The notes under the pieces: generated by a model | Told to the model about the DNA's origin: nothing | Databases searched by the model: none | The model's input: the letters and a program-made list of their open reading frames with translations, nothing else | Shown here: one piece after another, positions 1-7,731 of the stretch | Layout: each line of letters begins with the position of its first letter | Position numbering within the stretch: the stretch's first letter is position 1 | Assembly: GCA_013330285.1 (NCBI GenBank) | Contig: DUIP01000086.1 | Span: 3,477-23,598 of the forward strand | DNA from: Candidatus Poseidoniaceae archaeon | GTDB lineage: Archaea; Thermoplasmatota; Poseidoniia; Poseidoniales; Poseidoniaceae | Direction of reading: 5' to 3' | Length of the DNA: 20,122 bases | Position numbers and translations under genes: made by a program

Positions 1-135
1 CTTCGAACTGCAAACGATACCGAATTGAACCGAGAGGCTGTTGAAGTCACCGTCATTGATGACAAAGGCTACCGTGTCTTGGACCGAGCCGAAGTGAACA
101 AGCAAATCGACCGCTTGAAGCCACTCGAAGAATGA
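1..135 (+). CDS. psmA: Proteasome subunit alpha, C-terminal end (partial)
   Basis: The frame is open from the first base and stops at 133-135, giving 44 residues that end in KPLEE. The visible piece (VEVTVIDDKGYRVLD, then an acidic helix) resembles the last strand and tail of archaeal 20S proteasome alpha subunits, which form the outer rings of the protein-degrading barrel. The main support is gene order: in archaea psmA is typically directly upstream of SBDS and the exosome genes. No catalytic or ring-contact motif falls inside the fragment, so the identification rests on context plus weak similarity. The 5' part lies outside the window. Confidence 0.65.
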   Translation, partial: LRTANDTELNREAVEVTVIDDKGYRVLDRAEVNKQIDRLKPLEE

Positions 136-145
136 AGTTCAACCA

Positions 146-162
146 CCAGCATGAAGTGCTGG
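146..162 (+). other. Hairpin between psmA and SBDS
   Basis: CCAGCA and TGCTGG form a perfect 6-bp stem around the loop TGAAG, just after the psmA stop. Flanking AAC/GTT could extend it past a 2-base bulge. There is no T-run after it, so a classical terminator is not supported. It may be an mRNA processing or stability element, or chance. Confidence 0.3.
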
Positions 163-191
163 GTTAGCCTCTGCGGCATGAGGGATACCCG

Positions 192-878
192 ATGGTAAGT
201 CTAGACAAGGCCGTACTCGCCCGAATGGAAAAAGGTGGCAAGCGCTACGAAGTCTTGGTTGACCCTGACTTAGTTGATGCATTCAAAGCTGATCCAGAAT
301 CTGTGGACCTCAACGCATTTCTGGCTATGGACGAGGTCTTCCACGATGCACGAGGCGGGGAACGTCCGACCGAAGATGCGATTGAGAACACCTTTGGGAC
401 CCAAGACATCAGAACCATTGCAACTACAATTCTCTCAAGGGGAAGCATCCAACTGACAACATCTCAACGCAAGGCGATGGTTGAGCGAATGCGGCAACAA
501 ATCGTTCACCAAATCCACATACAGGCCGTGGATCCTAAAACCAAGAGCCCTCATCCAAAAACCCGTATTGAATTGGCACTGGACGAGTCGAGGTATTCTG
601 TTGATCCGTTCAAAAATTTGGAGGAACAGGTGAAAGAAGCCATCGACCGTTTGAAACCAATGATTCCCCTCTCCTTTGAATCGGTACGCCTTGCGTTCAA
701 AGTTCCTGGCTCAGCCATGGGAAAAGTTTCGAGAATTTTACGCCCTTACATGCAAAAAGAACAGTGGCTTGAAAATGGCTCATGGGCCTCTGTCATCGAA
801 TGCCCTGCTGGGATGAAACCAGATTTGATTGGCCAAGTCATGAAGCAATCATCAGATACTGAGGTCAAAGAACTCTAA
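192..878 (+). CDS. sdo1: Ribosome maturation protein SBDS
   Basis: A 228-residue protein matching the SBDS family (usual length about 230-250). SBDS acts with an EF-2-like GTPase in eukaryotes to release an anti-association factor from the large ribosomal subunit; in archaea it is thought to have a related role in 50S maturation. The N-terminal FYSH domain runs to about residue 90 (KGGKRYEVLVDPD near the start and the TFGTQDIRTIATTIL region), followed by a helical domain (TTSQRKAMVERMRQQIV) and a C-terminal ferredoxin-like domain (PLSFESVRLAFKVPG). The ATG at 192 has GAGGG at 180-184, seven bases upstream. It is the first gene of the exosome superoperon after psmA, and EF-2, its likely functional partner, is encoded later in the window. 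Confidence 0.95.
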   Translation: MVSLDKAVLARMEKGGKRYEVLVDPDLVDAFKADPESVDLNAFLAMDEVFHDARGGERPTEDAIENTFGTQDIRTIATTILSRGSIQLTTSQRKAMVERMRQQIVHQIHIQAVDPKTKSPHPKTRIELALDESRYSVDPFKNLEEQVKEAIDRLKPMIPLSFESVRLAFKVPGSAMGKVSRILRPYMQKEQWLENGSWASVIECPAGMKPDLIGQVMKQSSDTEVKEL

Positions 879-957
879 TCTCAGCAACAAAAACCACCCC
901 TCATCTACAGTTTGTTTGGGGGTCGGCTTTATCATGGGTTGGTGGGTGGCGCAGAAT

Positions 958-963
958 GGAGAG
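958..963 (+). promoter_or_regulatory. Ribosome binding site fixing the Rrp4 start
   Basis: GGAGAG lies six bases before the ATG at 970. Upstream in-frame starts (TTG at 916, ATG at 934) lack a well-spaced site and would add a Trp-rich tail not typical of Rrp4. Confidence 0.6.
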
Positions 964-969
964 AAAGAA

Positions 970-1665
970 ATGTCCAATGGTCAAAACGGCGCCGAGCTGC
1001 GCCTCGTGACCCCAGGAATGGCCATCGGGCCAATCGCTGGGAAGCGCGTAGGAAGCGGTGCAATCGCACAAAACGATACGATTATTGCTACCCGACTTGG
1101 GTGGGCAAAAGAATTCAACAACACTGTCTCGGTTGACCCGATTAACAGTGCATACATGCCACGCTCGGGCGACCTCATCGTTGCCGTGGTAGCAGAGGTT
1201 CGAAACAACCTCTGGTTCATGAACATCAACGGACCATTCCAAGGTTTGCTGCCAATGTCACTCGCACCATGGAAGGTCGAGTTTGGAGCAGCACGACAAC
1301 ACATGGGCATCGGCGATGTCGTGTTGGCACGTGTCCAAGAAGTGGATGAATGTCACAATGTGGTTTTGACGATGAAGGGTGTTGGCCTGCGAAGGCTCAA
1401 CCAAGGCACAGTCGTCTCTGTGCCAATTAATCACATTGACAGGTTGCGAGGCGAAGGCAACGCAACTGTTCAACGACTCCGAGATGCTGCAGATAGCAGA
1501 ATCATCATCGGAGAAAACGGTAGAGTTTGGATCGATGGCGATGCAAAAGGAACCGCATGGGCTCGTGAAGCGATTGCCCTAACTCAGGCCTCTGGCCACA
1601 AAACAACATTCGAAGCAGAATTGTCTGCTCTTGAACAAAATGCTCCAAAGAAAGGTGATGCTTGA
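970..1665 (+). CDS. rrp4: Exosome complex RNA-binding protein Rrp4
   Basis: A 231-residue cap subunit of the archaeal exosome, which binds RNA and feeds it to the Rrp41/Rrp42 ring for 3'-5' degradation or tailing. The order is an N-terminal beta domain (LVTPGMAIGP), an S1 domain at about residues 55-130 (YMPRSGDLIVAVVAEV, GDVVLARVQEVDE), then a KH-like domain with the Rrp4-typical stretch IIIGENGRVWIDG near residue 180. The length fits the family when the ATG at 970 is used; the open frame continues upstream to a TTG at 916, but the SD at 958-963 favours 970. The stop overlaps the Rrp41 start (TGATG), indicating translational coupling. Archaeal relatives with a similar cap role (Csl4) are not encoded here. 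Confidence 0.93.
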   Translation: MSNGQNGAELRLVTPGMAIGPIAGKRVGSGAIAQNDTIIATRLGWAKEFNNTVSVDPINSAYMPRSGDLIVAVVAEVRNNLWFMNINGPFQGLLPMSLAPWKVEFGAARQHMGIGDVVLARVQEVDECHNVVLTMKGVGLRRLNQGTVVSVPINHIDRLRGEGNATVQRLRDAADSRIIIGENGRVWIDGDAKGTAWAREAIALTQASGHKTTFEAELSALEQNAPKKGDA

Positions 1666-2393
1666 TGGGTGGATATGGTGATGTACAACTGCTGCGCGAC
1701 GACGGGCTACGGCTCGACGGAAGAAAAATTGACGAGATGCGACCTGTTACAGTCGAAGCGGGTGTCTTGCCTGCTGCAGATGGCTCTGCTATGGTGACCC
1801 ATGGATTGAACGTGGCCGTTGCTGCGGTGTATGGCCCAATGGAAGCACATCCTCGTAAGATTCAGCGTCAAGACCGAGCGGTCATTGATGTCCGATACAA
1901 CATGGCTCCCTTCTCGACCAGCGACAGAATTCGCCCGGGATACAACCGACGTTCTCGAGAGATTTCCAAGGTGACTGCCGAAGCACTCGAATCTGTCGTT
2001 CTTGTTGAGCGATACCCTCGTTCCAAGATCCGTGTCGAGATTGAAATTCTAGCTGCAGAAGCAGGTACACGATGTGTCGGTATCACTGCCGCCGCTGTCG
2101 CACTTGCTGATGCGGGCATTCCAATGCGTGACCTCATCGTAGGTGTTGCATCTGGAAAAGTCGAAGACACTGTTGTCCTCGACCTCGACAAAGCAGAAGA
2201 CAACTATGGACAAGCAGATTTGCCGGTCGGAATCCTTCCCAACACCGGTGAAATTGCCTTCTTGCAAATGGATGGCGATCTTTCCCCAGAGGAATTCAAC
2301 CTCGCTATGGAATACAACTTCAAAGCCGCTGGTGAGATTCACGAGATTATGGTGGATGCTCTCAAGCGCCGATATGAAGGAGGTGAGAACTGA
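1665..2393 (+). CDS. rrp41: Exosome complex exonuclease Rrp41
   Basis: A 242-residue RNase PH-fold protein, the catalytic subunit of the archaeal exosome ring; it phosphorolyses RNA 3' ends together with Rrp42. Family signatures are LRLDGRKIDEMRPV near residue 15, the basic NRRSREISK stretch at 94-102 (RNA and phosphate binding), AAEAGTRCVGITAAAVALAD at 130-149, and D185 in QADLPVGILP, at the position of the catalytic aspartate. The ATG at 1665 shares one base with the Rrp4 stop and has GGTGA about six bases before it; an in-frame TTG at 1662 is less likely. The stop again overlaps the next start (TGATG), so Rrp4, Rrp41 and Rrp42 are probably made in linked amounts. Confidence 0.97.
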   Translation: MGGYGDVQLLRDDGLRLDGRKIDEMRPVTVEAGVLPAADGSAMVTHGLNVAVAAVYGPMEAHPRKIQRQDRAVIDVRYNMAPFSTSDRIRPGYNRRSREISKVTAEALESVVLVERYPRSKIRVEIEILAAEAGTRCVGITAAAVALADAGIPMRDLIVGVASGKVEDTVVLDLDKAEDNYGQADLPVGILPNTGEIAFLQMDGDLSPEEFNLAMEYNFKAAGEIHEIMVDALKRRYEGGEN

Positions 2394-3178
2394 TGGTCGA
2401 ACTGGTTCCAACCTTGCTTCGTCAAGAACTTGCTCGCCTTGCAGAAGATGATTTGCGCCTCGACGGCCGTGGTCGTTGGGAAGGCCGAGAAGTTTCCCTT
2501 GAAACAGATTGCCTCTACAACGCTGAAGGATCCGCAAAAGTGGTCATGGGCGATACCATCGTCTACGCTGGCATTAAGTTCGAACTTCGAACACCATGGC
2601 CTGACCGCCCAACGCAAGGTTCCTTGATGTGTGGAGCTGAACTCCGACCTGTGGCTCACCGAAAGTACGAGCCAGGACCACCTTCACCACAATCCATTGA
2701 ACTTGGCCGAGTGGTCGACCGTGGAATCCGTGAATCCGGTTGCATTGACATGGAAAGCCTCTGCATCGTCCCCGGCGAGAAGGTCTGGGGCGTCATGATT
2801 GACATTCACGTTCTTTCAGATGGTGGCAACATCTTCGATGCATGTGGACTTGCTGCTATTGCTGCACTTCGCACAGCAGTGGTTCCTGCCGAGCGTTTTG
2901 ACGTTGGTGAAGATTACACTCTAAAGGTCAATGGCACACCGATTATGGCTTCCTTTACACGAGTTGGTGGACGCTACATCTATGATCCATCCGAAGAAGA
3001 AGAATTGGGTGGCGATGAGCGCATTCACATTACTTTGGGCGATGAAGGCCACCTCCACTCCTTGCAAAAGGGATTAAGAGGGGTGTTCACGCCCGCCGAA
3101 TTTGCCGAGATCTTCGAAGTGGCGCATCAACGATGCACTGAACTCCGAGAACTCGTTGCAAACCAGGAGGGGAACTGA
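2393..3178 (+). CDS. rrp42: Exosome complex component Rrp42
   Basis: A 261-residue RNase PH-fold protein, the non-catalytic ring partner of Rrp41 that completes the hexamer and helps bind RNA. Family features are LRLDGRGRWEGREV at about 22-35, NAEGSAKVVMGDTIVYAGIK, GRVVDRGIRESGCIDM at about 104-119 and the long VMIDIHVLSDGGNIFDAC segment. As usual for Rrp42, it lacks the ADLPV-type aspartate motif that marks Rrp41. The start is well supported: GGAGGTGA at 2379-2386, six bases before an ATG that overlaps the Rrp41 stop by one base. Length is normal for the archaeal family. Confidence 0.96.
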   Translation: MVELVPTLLRQELARLAEDDLRLDGRGRWEGREVSLETDCLYNAEGSAKVVMGDTIVYAGIKFELRTPWPDRPTQGSLMCGAELRPVAHRKYEPGPPSPQSIELGRVVDRGIRESGCIDMESLCIVPGEKVWGVMIDIHVLSDGGNIFDACGLAAIAALRTAVVPAERFDVGEDYTLKVNGTPIMASFTRVGGRYIYDPSEEEELGGDERIHITLGDEGHLHSLQKGLRGVFTPAEFAEIFEVAHQRCTELRELVANQEGN

Positions 3179-3538
3179 TTGGCAAAGCGAACACAGAAAG
3201 CAGGCGCAACAGCACGATTCGGAGCTCGATACGGTGTGTCCGTTCGACGAAACGCAGGATCTGCATTGGCTAAGAAAAACGCCAAGTACACTTGCCCAGT
3301 TTGCCAGTACCGCAAGGTCACTCGCAAATCACGAGGCATCTGGTTCTGTTCAAAGTGCGACCACACATTCGCTGGTGGCGCATGGGAACCTTTCACACGT
3401 GCATCTGATGCGAACAACAGAATTCTACGACGATCCGTGGAAGGCGCTACAACCGCCGACATGGCATTCATCGCTCAACAAGCCGCTATGGACTACGAAC
3501 GTGCATTGGCTGCTGGCGAAATCTCTGAAGAAGAGTGA
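3179..3538 (+). CDS. rpl37ae: Large ribosomal subunit protein L37Ae (eL43)
   Basis: The protein begins MAKRTQKAGATARFGARYG, the expected N-terminus of eL43, from a TTG start immediately after the Rrp42 stop and preceded by a strong GGAGGGG site at about 3166-3172. The zinc ribbon is complete: C39-x2-C42 and C57-x2-C60, followed by the family motif FAGGAW. It binds 23S rRNA in the 50S subunit. At 119 residues it is longer than typical archaeal L37Ae (about 70-95); the extra part is a helical, acidic C-terminal tail of roughly 25-30 residues (from about GATTADMAFIAQ to GEISEEE). Gene order after Rrp42 is canonical. Confidence 0.95.
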   Translation: MAKRTQKAGATARFGARYGVSVRRNAGSALAKKNAKYTCPVCQYRKVTRKSRGIWFCSKCDHTFAGGAWEPFTRASDANNRILRRSVEGATTADMAFIAQQAAMDYERALAAGEISEEE

Positions 3539-3792
3539 AGCATGCGAGTGCGGTGAATACCGTGAGTTCAAAATGGATTCTTACCCTTGAGGTACAAGCC
3601 TCCACACCATCTGAAACCAAGGCCCTTGGTGACGCGTTGACAACCGATGAGTCAATTGAATGGAATGAAGAACGGACTTCGTTCTCTTTCTCCTTGAACG
3701 AATCAAAGGCAAAGGATCTACGGGCGATGTGGAACACAAGAATTCGAGGACTTATCGCCGTGGACTCTCTTTTTGAGGCCTTGAAGGAATGA
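3535..3792 (+). CDS. pcc1: KEOPS complex subunit Pcc1
   Basis: A small protein (85 residues at most) with the Pcc1 pattern: a first beta strand (KWILTLEVQA), a helix of the SETKALGDAL type, a middle pair of strands (SIEWNEERTSFSFSL) and a C-terminal helix beginning ESKAKDLRAMWNTRIRGL. Pcc1 dimers scaffold the KEOPS complex, which makes the universal t6A37 modification of tRNA. Position between L37Ae and prefoldin beta is where archaea commonly carry it. The start is uncertain: GTG at 3535 overlaps the L37Ae stop (GTGA), but GTG at 3562 has GGTGA five bases upstream and would start MSSKWILT, closer to the usual N-terminus. Sequence conservation is low, so context carries part of the call. Confidence 0.78.
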   Translation: MKHASAVNTVSSKWILTLEVQASTPSETKALGDALTTDESIEWNEERTSFSFSLNESKAKDLRAMWNTRIRGLIAVDSLFEALKE

Positions 3793-3837
3793 AAGGCAGG
3801 CGAGGATTCATCAACGCCAAGCGATTGAGGTGAACAC

Positions 3838-4152
3838 ATGGACAATATGGAACAACTCCAAGCCGTCGTCAACGAAGTGCAAGCAGCGCGACAACAAGTG
3901 GCGAACTTACGAGCACAGGTCGTGGAACTGGAAGCAACCGTCGATGCGGTCAGCAACCAACCTGAAGATCTCGGCCTCCACCAACAAATGGGTGGCGTGC
4001 TTGTCGAAGTCTCGGACCGTGATGCTCTGCTCAAGGACCTTGAACAAACCCTTCTCACGCTCAACGAACACCTTGCTCGCTTCACTGAGCGTGAAGCTCA
4101 ACTCATGGCAACCTACGAGGAATTGCAAGCCGTACTCAAAGGAACTGAGTGA
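3838..4152 (+). CDS. pfdB: Prefoldin subunit beta
   Basis: A 104-residue coiled-coil protein. Two long helices (about residues 3-42 and 65-103) flank a short beta hairpin with LHQQMGGVLVEVSDRD, the prefoldin beta hallmark. Archaeal prefoldin is an alpha2-beta4 jellyfish-shaped chaperone that captures unfolded proteins and passes them to the thermosome. It is slightly shorter than the common 110-120. The ATG at 3838 is preceded by GAGGTGA at 3827-3833; an in-frame ATG three codons later is possible. The 45-base spacer before it (3793-3837) holds nothing else recognisable. Confidence 0.9.
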   Translation: MDNMEQLQAVVNEVQAARQQVANLRAQVVELEATVDAVSNQPEDLGLHQQMGGVLVEVSDRDALLKDLEQTLLTLNEHLARFTEREAQLMATYEELQAVLKGTE

Positions 4153-5159
4153 ACATGAGTCAAGTAAAAATTGGAGATCTTGCATCATTTCATGCATGGC
4201 TCTCCAGAGCTTGTGAACGTGGCCCTGTGCCGGTCCTGACCGGGAAAAATGGCGACATGGACACCGTTGGCTCCGCTATTGCACTCGCTGCATCACACCC
4301 TAGATTGATGGCATGTGGCATACATTTGGGACGAACTGCCAAGCGGGTGGTTGAACAACTGCAAGCCCCATTTCGAAAGATTGCCCCAATTCACACCTCA
4401 TGGCCCAATGCCATTGGAGGGATTGTCATCGTGGATGCTGCAGCCCCAGGCCAAGTTGGTGTTTCCCTGCCAGAAGGCGTACCTTTGTGCATTCTTGACC
4501 ACCATGCCACCTCGGATTGGACATTGACTGATGAAGACCTCAATCTTCAATGGGATGTGAGGGCAACAACACAGATTATCGATCAATACCTGCTTGAATA
4601 TGCCCCACAAGCCCGAACCGATGTGGTTCGTAAGATGCTCTTAGCAGGACTGATCACAGATACCGGAAGATTTCGTCATGCGGATTCTGGAGCGTTCGCT
4701 TCCGCCTATGCATTGCTCGACAATTCGGACATAGACTACGCCTCATTCCTTCAGTTTATAGAATCTGAAACCACCTCGCCGAGTGAACGGGGAAGCCTTC
4801 TTCGGGGACTTTCAAGAGCCAAATCAATCGATTCTGGTTCGTGGAATATTGTCCATACATATTCAGGAACACTCGAGGGGCGACTGGCCAGTATGCTTGT
4901 AGGTACGGGAGCCGAGATTGCCTTGGTCAGCAGGTTCCGTGATGGTGAAACTCGTCTAACTGCTCGAGCACCACGATCAAGCACGCAACAGGGCGTTCAC
5001 CTCGGAAACCTCATGGCTGCAGTCGCTGAGCGGATTGGTGGTGAAGGTGGTGGCCACGACGGTGCAGCAGGTTGGTCTGGTAAAGCAGATCGAATTGCTG
5101 CTGAATCTGCTTTCATTGCCCAAGTGGCCATTGCAGCACGAACGGAGGCGAACACATGA
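4149..5159 (+). CDS. DHH/DHHA1 family phosphoesterase
   Basis: A 336-residue DHH-superfamily protein (RecJ/NrnA-like). Motifs in order: GDMDTVGSA with D36 and D38, VDAAAP with D96, LDHH at 116-119, GLITDTGRF with D171, and the glycine-rich DHHA1 motif EGGGHDGAAG near residue 299-308. The metal-binding aspartates and histidines are all present, so it should be an active two-metal phosphoesterase on nucleic acid ends or small nucleotides. DHH proteins commonly close the exosome superoperon in euryarchaea, hinting at a role in finishing RNA degradation, but the substrate cannot be told from sequence. The GTG at 4149 overlaps the prefoldin stop (GTGA) and has AAGGA five bases upstream; ATG at 4155 is the alternative. 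Confidence 0.9.
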   Translation: MNMSQVKIGDLASFHAWLSRACERGPVPVLTGKNGDMDTVGSAIALAASHPRLMACGIHLGRTAKRVVEQLQAPFRKIAPIHTSWPNAIGGIVIVDAAAPGQVGVSLPEGVPLCILDHHATSDWTLTDEDLNLQWDVRATTQIIDQYLLEYAPQARTDVVRKMLLAGLITDTGRFRHADSGAFASAYALLDNSDIDYASFLQFIESETTSPSERGSLLRGLSRAKSIDSGSWNIVHTYSGTLEGRLASMLVGTGAEIALVSRFRDGETRLTARAPRSSTQQGVHLGNLMAAVAERIGGEGGGHDGAAGWSGKADRIAAESAFIAQVAIAARTEANT

Positions 5160-6220
5160 GTGACATCGAAATGCCAAAAGCGCCAGGATATTTTATTTCC
5201 AAATGGCGGGAAGAAGGTCCAGTTGATCTTGAAACGCTTACTGCATGGCGAGATGAAATGAATTGGACCACTTGGTTACCACTTGCTGAAGCCGCTTTAT
5301 ATCTCGACGCTGCTGAACTGCTCGCACTGATTCAACCTGAACTGTCACCTGCCCAAGATGCGACACTCAATTTAGTACGCCGAAGGATGTTGGGCGATAC
5401 TCGTCTTGAACAAGCGATTAATGAAGCGCTCGAAGTATCAAGAGCCAAAGAGACCCGTGACTTGGCATTGGAGGGACGACTGCGTATGGAACGTGGCTTG
5501 ACTCGGTATGAAATGGGCGACAATGAAGGCGCTGCTGATGACCTCACATGGGCTGAAACAAGATTGAAGTCGGTCGCTAAAGCGAGCAGGGATCACGACC
5601 TATCGCTGATCAATAAAGCCGCCTTCCATATGGCAGCTGGTGAGCCTTTGATGGCGCTCACCACCTATTCTGAAATTCCAAGAAATGGCAGCCATGCACA
5701 CGAGACGGTGGCCATTTCCAGACTCGGAGCAAGCCGTATTCGTGCAGGCTTAGGACATACATTTGATGCTGCAAGGCACGCCTGGAACGCACATACTCAC
5801 GCTATCCTTGCTCATCAAACAAACATGGCTGTTGAAGCGGGTGCGTTGTTCTTGGATTTCTCAAGTAACTGCATCGATGAAGACGCCGAACGTATGCATG
5901 TGCAAGTGGCCGAATCTAAACCTCGTGGCGTGGAGGATGAGGAGCCTGTACTCAAGGTCCACCCAGACGATGCCAATGGTGTGTTCGAGTGGTGTTGCGC
6001 TCAATTGCCAGAGAGCAATGCTGGAGACGACCGACCAGACCTTCGTGCCATGCTTACACTCGCTCACAGAATGGGAAGAATGGACCAGTTTGAGGACCTC
6101 CTCAACAACCCCGATTCTGTCGAAGATCCAATGCTTGCTGCAGTCGCTCAAGCATGCCTTGACGATGAACAATTGAACGAGGCATGGGGCGTACGTTTGG
6201 CTACACTCACTATGCTCTAG
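5156..6220 (+). CDS. Helical-repeat (TPR-like) protein of unknown function
   Basis: A 354-residue soluble, acidic, almost wholly helical protein with no signal peptide or membrane span. Paired-helix segments look like degenerate TPRs: about 113-137 (ERGLTRYEMGDNEGAADDLT), 153-175 (NKAAFHMAAGEPLMALTTYS) and 187-220. I do not recognise a family. Its ATG overlaps the DHH stop (ATGA) and has GGAGG at 5143-5147, so it is the last gene of the exosome operon and is probably co-translated with the DHH protein. It stands where other archaea may carry other small genes. A scaffold or adaptor role for the DHH or exosome proteins is only a guess. Transcription ends in the convergent spacer after 6220. 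Confidence 0.8.
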   Translation: MSDIEMPKAPGYFISKWREEGPVDLETLTAWRDEMNWTTWLPLAEAALYLDAAELLALIQPELSPAQDATLNLVRRRMLGDTRLEQAINEALEVSRAKETRDLALEGRLRMERGLTRYEMGDNEGAADDLTWAETRLKSVAKASRDHDLSLINKAAFHMAAGEPLMALTTYSEIPRNGSHAHETVAISRLGASRIRAGLGHTFDAARHAWNAHTHAILAHQTNMAVEAGALFLDFSSNCIDEDAERMHVQVAESKPRGVEDEEPVLKVHPDDANGVFEWCCAQLPESNAGDDRPDLRAMLTLAHRMGRMDQFEDLLNNPDSVEDPMLAAVAQACLDDEQLNEAWGVRLATLTML

Positions 6221-6229
6221 ACATCAGGT

Positions 6230-6269
6230 TTGAGCCACTCAAGATGAGGCGTATTGAGGGTCTTCCTCA
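6230..6269. terminator. Convergent spacer with two small hairpins
   Basis: Between the tail-to-tail genes ending at 6220 and 6267 are two perfect inverted repeats: TTGAG/CTCAA around CCA (6230-6242) and TGAGG/CCTCA around GTCTT (6255-6269). The second overlaps the stop codon of the minus-strand Nudix gene. Short T-runs follow on the plus strand (TTCTTTTC at 6271-6278). A bidirectional termination or 3'-end region is plausible but unproven. Confidence 0.35.
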
Positions 6270-6671
6270 GTTCTTTTCACAGTGCCAAGATGATAGGTCC
6301 ACGAATTCTTGCTCTGTCCATTCGATCAGCGGGGGAACTTCATCCCACCAACGAACTTGAACCACATTTGAGTCGCCAACACTCCACTTGTGAGTTGGGG
6401 TGGAATCAACGATCATGTGTGCCACCCAACCTTTGGGATAATACGTCTTGTTCCATCGTTGAATTTCGCCTACCAATCCTGTCTCTTCCTTGAGCTCACG
6501 AATCATGGCCTCCTCAGGCGACTCCCCATCTTCCAAATGACCACCAGGAATTTCCCAACCACGCGTCGGATGTTCAACGAAGAGCACCGAGCCACCTTGA
6601 CCGATTGGCAATGGTTGGGCATCGCGAACAGTGACCCAGGCTAAGACAAAAACAGGCTCACTTGACCCCAT
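6267..6671 (-). CDS. Nudix hydrolase
   Basis: A 134-residue protein with a perfect Nudix box (G-x5-E-x7-R-E-U-x-E-E-x-G-U) at residues 44-66: GGHLEDGE, then RELKEETGL. This loop-helix-loop binds Mg2+ and hydrolyses nucleoside diphosphates linked to another group. The substrate is unknown; WEIPGG before the box and the small size suggest an (d)NTP or nucleotide-derivative pyrophosphatase of the MutT type. The ATG at 6671 sits two bases after the stop of the TPR gene, with GAGG (6682-6679 on this strand) seven bases upstream; an in-frame TTG at 6677 would leave too little spacing. It is the last gene of the UbiD-TPR-Nudix series. Confidence 0.92.
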   Translation of the reverse strand: MGSSEPVFVLAWVTVRDAQPLPIGQGGSVLFVEHPTRGWEIPGGHLEDGESPEEAMIRELKEETGLVGEIQRWNKTYYPKGWVAHMIVDSTPTHKWSVGDSNVVQVRWWDEVPPLIEWTEQEFVDLSSWHCEKN

Positions 6672-6673
6672 GT

Positions 6674-7684
6674 TCAAGCCTCAAATGCTGCTTTGGCTTT
6701 GTCGACCCAATCCTCTGCCCAGGCCTCACCCTGAGCCACAAGACGGCGGGCGAAGAAAAATGCCTCGGAAGCATCACCCGCTTCCATAAGCATCTCTAGA
6801 CGTTCTAGGTTCGGGTCCTTGTGTTCTGAAGTTTCTTCCTCGATGGCATGTTCGACATCGGGGAGGGTTGTTGAAATTCGTTGAGAGAGCGATTGCATTT
6901 GGCTCAGGAACTCTGAGCGCTTTTCGACGGTTGGCCGAGTCCATGGCCCAGTCGCCTCACCATCCATTCCCTGCTTGAGTCGTGCAAGGAATTCATCCCG
7001 AGGCGTCATGTGTGGGCGCAGTTGCTGGACATGATCGTAGCACAACCACGCTTCATCAGCTTCCTTTCTGCGCTCATATAAGCGCCCTAATTCCATCCAT
7101 AATTCGTGATTGTTTGGTCGATGGGCGAGCAAATGCCTCGACAGTTCGATGAACACATCCTCTCGTCCACTTGCTCGGATTCGTTCAAGACGACGTCCGT
7201 AGACAATGTTGGCCCTCTGGTCGCTAAAATCAAGTCGTTTGCATCGGGTAGAAAAGTCAACCATAGCCACTTCTGTGTTCTCTGAGGATTCGATTAACGA
7301 CCACCATGCATCCGGTTCGAGAGGATCTTTGAGGAAAGCGGCCTCCAATAATTCGACACCCACTAAGAGGAAGTCAATCCCTTTCAGCTGGTCTATTTGT
7401 TCGGCATCTCTGCCCAGCACTACGAACAGATCTTCGAGCAATGCTGCGAGGCCATCACTGTCGCCAAGGATCAGTTTCAGGTCTGCTAAGCATCGCCAAT
7501 TCTGCTCATCTGTGAAGTCATGCAACAACGCTTGGCGGGCGTTTTGTTCCGCCCATGCCATATTTTCATTGAATCGAAGTTCGTCCTTTGCAGCCAAACG
7601 CGCAAACTTCTGTGCTTGAGAACGGTAGCGATTGCCGAGGTTCCGACGAGGATGCTGCAACAACGATGCATTGTCCCCCGACAT
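6674..7684 (-). CDS. TPR-repeat protein of unknown function
   Basis: A 336-residue cytoplasmic protein of helical repeats. The clearest TPR is at about residues 183-225 (HRPNNHELWMELGRLYERRK, then EADEAWLCYDHVQQLRP). Less regular helix pairs occur at 40-90 and 110-150, where a Trp-rich stretch (DAWWSLIES) is seen. The C-terminal third has a charged linker (about 235-290) followed by two more helices. It should act as a protein-protein scaffold; no enzymatic motif is visible. It lies 47 bases after the UbiD-family gene and two bases before the Nudix gene on the same strand, so the three are probably co-transcribed. The ATG at 7684 has only a weak AGG-like site close upstream. Confidence 0.85.
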   Translation of the reverse strand: MSGDNASLLQHPRRNLGNRYRSQAQKFARLAAKDELRFNENMAWAEQNARQALLHDFTDEQNWRCLADLKLILGDSDGLAALLEDLFVVLGRDAEQIDQLKGIDFLLVGVELLEAAFLKDPLEPDAWWSLIESSENTEVAMVDFSTRCKRLDFSDQRANIVYGRRLERIRASGREDVFIELSRHLLAHRPNNHELWMELGRLYERRKEADEAWLCYDHVQQLRPHMTPRDEFLARLKQGMDGEATGPWTRPTVEKRSEFLSQMQSLSQRISTTLPDVEHAIEEETSEHKDPNLERLEMLMEAGDASEAFFFARRLVAQGEAWAEDWVDKAKAAFEA

Positions 7685-7731
7685 GTCCTGAACTGGAGAG
7701 GTTCACCTAACAAACCTACGGATGGTTCGCT

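Noticed and set aside
916..969. N-terminal extension of Rrp4 from TTG 916 or ATG 934
   Set aside because: The ATG at 970 has a well-spaced GGAGAG and gives a usual Rrp4 N-terminus. The extension is Trp-rich and unlike the family.
3486..4085. 199-residue Ser/Arg-rich minus-strand frame across L37Ae, Pcc1 and prefoldin genes
   Set aside because: Low-complexity composition is typical of a shadow frame, and three supported genes occupy the other strand.
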